Origin: Hepsetus odoe
Lineage: Eukaryota > Chordata > Actinopteri > Characiformes > Hepsetidae
Reading direction: 5' to 3'
DNA: 64,000 nucleotides
NCBI GenBank assembly: GCA_017165825.1
Contig: CM029367.1
Location: forward strand, 29,971,133-30,035,132
Shown here: in pieces, positions 57,206 through 64,000 of the stretch
Position numbering within the stretch: the stretch's first letter is position 1
How the letters are laid out: the number at the start of each line of letters is the position of its first letter
The notes under the pieces: generated by a model
Told to the model about the DNA's origin: nothing
The model's database searches: none
Seen by the model: only the letters and a program-made list of their open reading frames with translations
Made by a program: the position numbers and the translations under genes

Positions 57206-58700
57206 TTCATATTAAAGGATATTACCAACATTGCCGTCAATGACTCTCTCTTTCTATTGTGTTTTTTTTAATAGGCTTCATTGTTTCACATCACTCTTTG
57301 TTAGCAATTTGGCCGCGGTGCTTTCTCCTGTTCTCAAAACGCCAAAAGGATTCGGCCAAATTTGTTTCTAAGGTCGAAGAGTTCATTTTCCGTGGTGATG
57401 TTTAGAAGGAGGCTCTGTTTATGAGATAAGGGTGGTGATTGTTATCTGCCCCCATCACTAGAAGACATACTGACCAAGCAGGCCTGCAGCTACTTCGAAG
57501 ACTTAAGCAATAAGCATTCTCTGAAATCATCAAGGCGCTCAAAAATGCAGCATGGCTGGTGGTTTGTTTGCGATAGTTGCTTTTGATTTGGATTGAAGGG
57601 AATGCATGTGACCTTTGCCCTACAAGACTGTCATGGAATCTGGAAGAATATTAGAGACGCTACAGAAGGAATAACGTCTGTAAGTCTGCTTAGATAAGAC
57701 TAATTTAGCACATACCATTACTCAAGTAGAAGAACGGATACAGGACTGTGAAAAAGTGACAGATTGAAGGATTTTTTTACTGGCTGTTTGCGAAAAAACG
57801 AATGGTAACTCATGCCTTATTAATAAAATTAAAAATAAAAATAAAAACAATTTACTGAATCTTTGCTGTTATGTTCATCCATGTCTCTACTAGTTCTCCC
57901 ATCACGGACGTCACACTCTTTTGACATGCTGATCAAGATTGCTATCATTACATGCTGGAGCCTCTAGTCTTATCACGAAATATCTAAACATAATCATAGT
58001 AAAGATACTGACCCGTATGCTGCAAGCAGGAGAACCCAGACTGTTAACAATAAGTGCATCTTCTATATTTAAGAAAATGCATTTGCCCAAGAGATAAGGG
58101 TCATTAATTTTGAAATTGGCATTGAAAGATGTGAGAAAATGATTGAAAACATGCTCTAAACACCACTGAAGGACAACATTAGCAGAAGGCTTGAACAAAT
58201 GAAGTCTACTGCACATTACAATACAGCTAGTTTGAAAATGGGATAACATGTAGCCAGTGGCATTTCTGGCTGTTCTGCCATTCTTGGCAATAGCTCGAAT
58301 TTTTTTTAAGATGGGCGGTTGATCAACCAAAATATAATCCAGGGGTGAGGGGGTGTACGATGGAGGTTTCTGGGTACAAACCTTCATTTTTCAAATACTG
58401 CATATTGAAATTTTCTTACTAGTTTTAGCCCACCGAGTCACATTCACTCTATTAGACATAGAAGTCCTGCTGTAAACATCCTGCCAATTAACCTTTCTGG
58501 AGCTAACCATGGCATTTAAAAGTGACCTACAGCTTCACAATCTGCACAAATGAGAAAAATCAGAGCCTGATGCTGAGTAATGGCAATATTAGATGGCTGT
58601 GTTAAAAGTTAAGGGAGTTTTAGAGTTGGGGAGGTAAATTTTTACATTTTTGGATCTTAAATGTGGCAGCAATTACATGAAATAAATCAAAAGATGTTGA
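57206..58700. other. Intergenic DNA with one unexplained open frame
   Basis: No recognised repeat. A 158-codon open frame lies at 57911-58387 on the minus strand. It shows no domain I recognise, and its base composition is that of the surrounding AT-rich DNA, so it may be chance or a decayed element. Confidence 0.35.
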
Positions 58701-58702
58701 AA

Positions 58703-60085
58703 TTCAATCTTCTACTTCTTCTTCTTCTTCTTCTTCTTGCTCTTTCGGCTGCTCCCGTTAGGGGTTGCCACAGCAGATCCACCGTCTCCATTTCTTTCTG
58801 TATTTTGCTTCTTCCTCCTTCAGACCAATGCTCTGCTTGTCCTCTTTCACTACATCCATAAACCTTCTCTTTGGTCGTCTTTTCCTCTTTCCTGGCAGCT
58901 CCATCTTCAGCATCCTACCCTCAATATAATCCTCACCTATCAAGCTGCTCCCTTCTCTCACTATAATAGTTCACAATTTCATCAGCAAACATTATCGTCC
59001 GCAAGGATTCCTGTCTAACCTTTTCTGTCAATCTGTCCGTCTCCAACCCATACAACATAGCTGGTCTCACTACTGTCCTGTAAACCTTCCCTTTTACTCT
59101 AGCTGGTACGCGTCTGTCACAAATCACTCCAGCCACTCTTCTCCACCCATTCCAACCAGCCTGCACTCTCTTCTTCACCTCTCTTCCACACTCGCTGTTA
59201 CACTGAACTGTTGATCCCAAGTATTTAAACTCCTCCACCTTTGTTACCTCCACTCCCTGCATCCTAACCACGCCACTTTCCTCCCTTTCATTCACACTCA
59301 TGTATTCTGTCTTTGCCCTACTCACTTTCATTCCTCTCCTCTCAAGAGCATATCTCCATTTCTCCAGGTTCTCCTCAAGCTGCTCCCTACTCTCACTATA
59401 GATCACAATATCATCAGCAAACATCATCGTCCACGGATACTCCTGTCTAACCTCGTCCATCAACCTGTCCATTACTATTGCAAACAAGAATGGGCTCAGC
59501 GCTGATCCTTGATGTAATCCCACCCCTACTTTAAATGCATCTAGCACTCCTAGTGCAGACCTCACCACTGCCACACTGCCCTCATACATATCCTGTACCA
59601 CTCTGACGTACTTCTCTGCCACACCTGATTTTCTCATACAAAACCCCAACTCCTCTCTAGGCACCCTGTCACATGCTTTCTCCAAGTCCACAAAGGCACA
59701 ATGTAACTCCTTCTGACCTTCTCTGTACTTCTCCATCAACACCCTCAGAGCAAACATTGCATCTGTAGTGCTCTTTCTCAGCATTAAACCATACAGCTGA
59801 TCATTAATCATCACCTCTTTTCTTAAGCTGCTTCCACGACTTTCTCTCATAACTTCATGCTGTGTCTGATCAACTTTATCCCTCTATAGTTACTACAGCT
59901 CTGCTTCTCCTCCACTCTTCAGGTTCCTCTCACTTTCCAAGATTGTGTTAAACAATCTGATCAGAAACTCCATTGCCACCGTTCTGTTCATCATTTCTGT
60001 TCTTCATCCTCTTCTTCGCTGCTCTTACTTCCATTTTGTTAATCTGCTGCACTTCCTGGTTCAGTATCCTCACATCTTACAATCC
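58703..60085 (-). mobile_element. RTE-like LINE, 5' truncated and internally rearranged (pseudogene)
   Basis: The longest LINE copy. Upstream worn codons at about 60080-59850 include EEWRRSRAVVT. An open 305-codon stretch (59850-58933) has reverse-transcriptase motifs: KSTTDAMFALR, AFVDLEKACDRVPRE (catalytic D55), GLHQGSALSPFLFAIVMDRL and FADD at 144-147. It continues through GWNGWRRVAGVICDRR to RPAMLYGLE at 262-270. Then, at 272-305, a second, altered copy of the FADD region appears (FADE), where KRQEAELEVSELKML would be expected. The C-terminal RRFMDVVKED part follows at about 58945-58745. The 3' end is an (AAG)n tail at 58711-58739. No endonuclease domain remains. The start codon of the open stretch is not biological. 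Confidence 0.92.
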
Positions 60086-60530
60086 TCTCTCTCTTGTTCT
60101 CTTCATTCATCAGCCCCTCAGTTTATTTCTTTCATCTTCTCAACACGCTCTGCTCACTCGTGAGTATGTTTCCATTTGCATGAGTATGTTTCATAAATAA
60201 ATAACAGCATATAATAATTCAAACTCAGAAAGAATCCCAAACTGACATTTCTTTTTAGTTGTTATTGTGCCATTTCTCTAAAATTATTTATAATATCTGG
60301 AAAGTTACAGTTGTAATAACTGAAGCATGTAAGAACTAGCAAAATAGAGAAGCAACCATGATGAAAAATACAATGAGAAACCCACCGAAAGCAACACAAC
60401 CAGAAACAGGAGAAAAAATGAAAAGCATCTAGGAAAAAAATCCTGAAAAAACAAGGAATGGAGAACATCAAAAATCATGAAAAAAATTCTTAAGAAGGAC
60501 GAGACCGAGGGCGGGGAGTGCAGGGGGCGG
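60086..60530. other. Intergenic DNA, no recognised element
   Basis: AT-rich, unique-looking. The CT-rich left part may still belong to the LINE. Confidence 0.35.
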
Positions 60531-60537
60531 TGGTATA

Positions 60538-60762
60538 GGCCGCGGTTGCCTACTGTTTAGGGACTCGTCTTCAGGATCAGAAGGCCGTGGGTTCGAATCC
60601 CAGACTAGTAGGTTGATCTGAATTCTCTTGAGCAAGGTACCATCCCCATCACTGCTCCTCATGACACAGTGTGTGTGGGATAAACGCAGAGGTTGCATTT
60701 CATTGTGGTTCACTCTGTGCTGTGCTGTTTCACAATGACAAATAGTCACTTTCACTTCACAG
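60538..60762 (+). mobile_element. SINE family A, plus copy, near complete
   Basis: B box GGTTCGAATCC at 60590-60600, 'CTTGAGCAAGGTACCATCCC', a small deletion of the 'GGGTGCTGGATATGGCTGCC' block, and the tail ending 'AAATAGTCACTTTCACTTC'. Confidence 0.9.
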
Positions 60763-60892
60763 CTGTGCAACGGACTGGCAAACTGTCCAGGGTGTTTTCG
60801 CCCAGTGAGAGCCGGGATAGGCTCCAGCCCCACAAGCTTAATTAGGACAAGCGGCTCAGAAAATGAATGAGTGAGTGACTGCACTTCACTAT
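60763..60892 (+). mobile_element. SINE-like family C, 3' part, fused to family A
   Basis: 'CAACGGACTGGCAAACTGTC', 'GGGATAGGCTCCAGCCCC' and 'GACAAGCGGCTCAGAAAATG', beginning directly at the tail of the family A copy. Confidence 0.7.
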
Positions 60893-62108
60893 GAGTGCCA
60901 GGAATGCTCTCCAGCAGCGTCCACAACCATCAGGATAAGTGATAAGATGTCAGACCACTAACAGGCTTGCATTGTTAGTTCATGTTGACCTGTTTTCTAT
61001 AATCTCAATATGGGACTGTTTTAGTGCCAACAGGTCTGCATTTGCTTAGAAGTGCACGTGGTTATTTTATAGACTTTGTACTTTATAGTTGTTTCCTGCA
61101 GTCGACTTAAAATCCCCATTTGTTGAGATATCAAAAGCGAGCCAGCCAGTCTCACTGACTCCTGATTGGGATTCCTGATTTGAATTACAAAGACGGACTG
61201 CCAAATATCGAGAGCTGACGGCTGTGTTGATGAATCATTTCACGGGCCACATTCTCCGAAGTGTCACTTGCAATTAGCAGCCAGGGTTGCATAACATGCC
61301 ATTCTGTGTGTCGGTGTGGGTGGCAGCACCCTTGCCAGTGCCCTGTTCAGCCCATGGAGCCGTTCAGACACCAAATAAAAGTTCTCCGATGACTAAGTAA
61401 CACAGTTCACCTGTTTATTATTAATGAGAATCCACAGCTGGATTCTCAGTTTGGTCCCACGCTCTCAGTGACTGGAGAGGGCAGTCGAATATTTTACGAT
61501 GACGAAAAGCCTCAATGGAATGCTTTTTCTGATGGGAGCCGTAAAGGGCTCTTCACTGCAATTATCACGATTATTTTAATCAGGTTTCAGCTGACCACTA
61601 TCTACATCCCGCAAAGCCCGATTTCCATTCATGTAGTGCACGGAAAGCTCTCGAGACGGTTGAAAATAAACAATGGGATTCAACACACTTCAATTAACAC
61701 AGATTCGCATTTGATTTGCTTGATGGCTCCGACAAACAAACAACTGCATGAAAAGTGCGAGCCTGCAGCAGAGGAGATGAGGATATGCATTCTGGGTCAG
61801 ATTTAGGAAATCTAGGGCAGCCCAGACTCTCTGAGAGACTTGCCTGTGGTGCCTCATGTTTTAAAACCTTCCCATTTCCACTTGAATTGCAAAAAAAAAA
61901 CTGTCTGAAACACTCACACTCATGCAGACTCACTCTTTCGTTCCTTTCCCTTTCTCTTTCTAGCTACAGATTTCTAGCGTCCCACTGAGCATCTCCTTTT
62001 AGTAACGTGACGTAAGTGTGTCACCCAAGGTGAACTACGTATGGCTGATTTATGAAGGGAGAGTCATCTTTAAATCAGATCAAACCTCTTGCAGCATGAA
62101 AGGTAGGG
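60893..62108. other. Intergenic DNA; unique block near 61190-61830
   Basis: No gene or repeat recognised. The block at 61190-61830 is non-repetitive with several homeobox-like motifs and is noted as a possible conserved element. Confidence 0.4.
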
Positions 62109-62111
62109 TAT

Positions 62112-62305
62112 GAAAGTGAAAGTGACTATTGGTTATTTTGAACACACAGCAAAGCAAACGGTGAACCACAACGAAATGCTTCTCTGTATTTAACCCACAC
62201 ACACCATGCAGCAGGGGGCAGCCATATACAGCACTCAGGCAGCAGTGATGGGGACAGTACCAGTACATGAGGACAACTTACAGGTTTGGTTCGAATACCA
62301 TTTCT
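62112..62305 (-). mobile_element. SINE family A, minus copy of a head-to-head pair
   Basis: GAAAGTGAAAGTGACTATTGG tail complement, 'CATGCAGCAGGGGGCAGCC', 'GCAGCAGTGATGGGGACAG', head complement with 'GGTTCGAATACC'. Confidence 0.85.
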
Positions 62306-62324
62306 GACATGCAATAAATTGTTC

Positions 62325-62462
62325 CGTGGCAGTATTTAGGGACTAGGGCCCAGGATCGGAAAGGCGTGGGTTTGAATCCCAGACCAGTAGGTTGCCCTGA
62401 GGTAACCTTGAGCGAGGTACCGTCACCATCACTACTCTCTGGGTGCTTTAAATAGCTTTGTG
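62325..62462 (+). mobile_element. SINE family A, plus copy of a head-to-head pair, 3' truncated
   Basis: 'GTGGCAGTATTTAGGGACTAG', 'GTGGGTTTGAATCCCAGACC' (B box), 'AGTAGGTTGCCCTGAGGTAA', 'CATCACTACTCTCTGGGTGC'. Confidence 0.85.
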
Positions 62463-62950
62463 TTTTCTGGTTTACATATCAGAAAAGATTACCCTTTTCT
62501 AAAGTATCTTGAAGGTTGAAGGAAAGCTGATTAACTGGGGGACAAATATGAGAATAGAGCGGTCAGATTCCTCTGAGCACTCATTAAAATGGAAGAGAAA
62601 GAGTACAAAAAACCAAATGAGTAAAATTGTCATTTTTAGTGAGATGAAGCTACTTTCACTAAAGGTGCTTTTTCTGTCACTTCTTATGAACCTTTTTTAT
62701 GAAGGAGGCTCGAGGGAACATGTGTATCTGCACTTCTGGATTCCATCTGCAACAGTGAACACATTCAAATACCTTTATTGCTGCTGATGCTGATGCCCAG
62801 CAGATGGTTGGATGTTATGATCAAGGTGCTATTTGTTATGGAGACCAGTCGCAGAGATAAAATTCTAAGTTTCGATCCTTAAATCTGACATGATCATCAA
62901 AAAACAGCAAGTTCCATTACAGCTTTGAGCTTTTGAGAGTAGTAATAGAA
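62463..62950. other. Intergenic DNA, no recognised element
   Basis: Unique-looking AT-rich sequence up to the border of the trinucleotide array. Confidence 0.4.
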
Positions 62951-62953
62951 TAT

Positions 62954-62979
62954 TAATAATAATAATAATAACAATAATA

Positions 62980-63033
<54 letters not shown>

Positions 63034-63504
63034 TTGATAATGATGACTACGACAACAACAACAACAACAATAATAATAAAAATAATAATAATAATAATGA
63101 TGATGATGATGATGATGTTGATGATGACGACAACAACAATAATAATAAAAATAATAATAATGATGATGATGATGATGATGTTGATGATGATGACAACAAC
63201 AACAACAATAATAAAAATAATAATAATAATGATGATGATGTTGATGATGATGATGATGATGTTGATGATGATGACAACAACAACAATAATAATAAAAATA
63301 ATAATAATGATGATGATGATGTTGATGATGATGATGATAACGACAACAACAATGATAATAATAATAATAATTATGATGATGATGTTGATGATGATGATGA
63401 TGATGACGACAACAACAATGATAATAATAATAATAATAATAATACTGATGATGATGATGTTGATGATGATGATGACGACAACAACAATGATAATAATAAT
63501 AATA

Positions 63505-63535
<31 letters not shown>

Positions 63536-63838
63536 CGACAACAACAATGATGATAATAATAATAATAATAATAATGATGATGATGATGATGATGTTGATG
63601 ATGACGACAACAACAATAATAATAAAAATAATAATAATGATGATGATGATGTTGATGATGATGACAACAACAACAACAATAATAAAAATAATAATAATAA
63701 TGATGATGATGTTGATGATGATGATGATGATGTTGATGATGATGACAACAACAACAATAATAATAAAAATAATAATAATAATGATGATGATGTTGATGAT
63801 GATGATGATGATGTTGATGATGATGACAACAACAACAA

Positions 63839-63883
<45 letters not shown>

Positions 63884-63915
63884 TGATGATGATGATGATG
63901 ACGACAACAACAATG

Positions 63916-63982
<67 letters not shown>

Positions 63983-64000
63983 CGACAACAACAATGATAA
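62954..64000. repeat. Compound trinucleotide satellite (ATA/ATG/ACA), over 1 kb, runs off the right edge
   Basis: Blocks of ATG, TTG, ACA/ACG and ATA follow one another in a repeated order, with a single AAA inside the ATA block (for example near 63078, 63147, 63213 and 63293). This gives a higher-order unit of about 66-80 bp. All periods are multiples of three, so long Leu/Ser open frames appear on the minus strand; they are not genes. Confidence 0.95.

Noticed and set aside
60538..60610. tRNA gene at the SINE head
   Set aside because: It has a B box (GGTTCGAATCC) but no cloverleaf I can complete, and the same sequence recurs about 20 times with a SINE body attached.
63047..63994. Leu/Ser-only open frames of 101 and 207 codons on the minus strand
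   Set aside because: Produced by the trinucleotide satellite; any period of three keeps a frame open.

Overview
The window is vertebrate nuclear DNA, almost certainly from a teleost fish. It is long and non-coding, with intron-split coding sequence, abundant microsatellites, tRNA-derived SINEs, Tc1-like transposon remnants and 3' fragments of a LINE of the kind common in fish. Only one host gene can be supported: the 5' end of nr3c2 (mineralocorticoid receptor), on the minus strand.

Layout. The GC-rich promoter and first exon lie near 41930-42850. Exon 1 is predicted to be non-coding, with its splice donor at 42510/42509. Intron 1 runs 42509-40825. Exon 2 (40824-39036) carries a short 5' UTR, the start codon and essentially the whole N-terminal transactivation domain (589 codons plus two bases). 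It ends at a consensus donor, before the DNA-binding domain. Everything from 39035 down to 1 is the start of intron 2. I found no zinc-finger exon there, so exon 3 should lie beyond the left edge. From about 42850 to 64000 I see only 5' intergenic DNA, with no second host gene.

Repeats fill much of the rest. (A) A tRNA-derived SINE of about 230 bp, around 20 copies, three times in close head-to-head pairs. (B) A second SINE whose 3' part resembles the widespread fish 'GCATCTGCTAAATGCC' type. (C) A longer SINE-like repeat ending near a 'GCGGCTCAGAAAATGA' segment. (D) Tc1-like elements with roughly 210-bp inverted ends and decayed transposase. (E) Another transposon-like family holding a 69-bp tandem repeat. 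(F) Several 3' fragments of one RTE-like LINE, one of them internally rearranged, plus a piece of another LINE. There are also minisatellites, and a compound trinucleotide array of over 1 kb at the right edge.

I found no operon, CRISPR array, RNA gene or new multigene system. The observations most worth a second look are a predicted uORF joined across the nr3c2 exon 1/2 splice, perfect nuclear-receptor direct repeats in intron 2, a rearranged LINE, fold-back Tc1 derivatives sharing a catalytic-motif change, and several unique AT-rich blocks that could be conserved non-coding elements. Family names are from pattern recognition only; no search was run.
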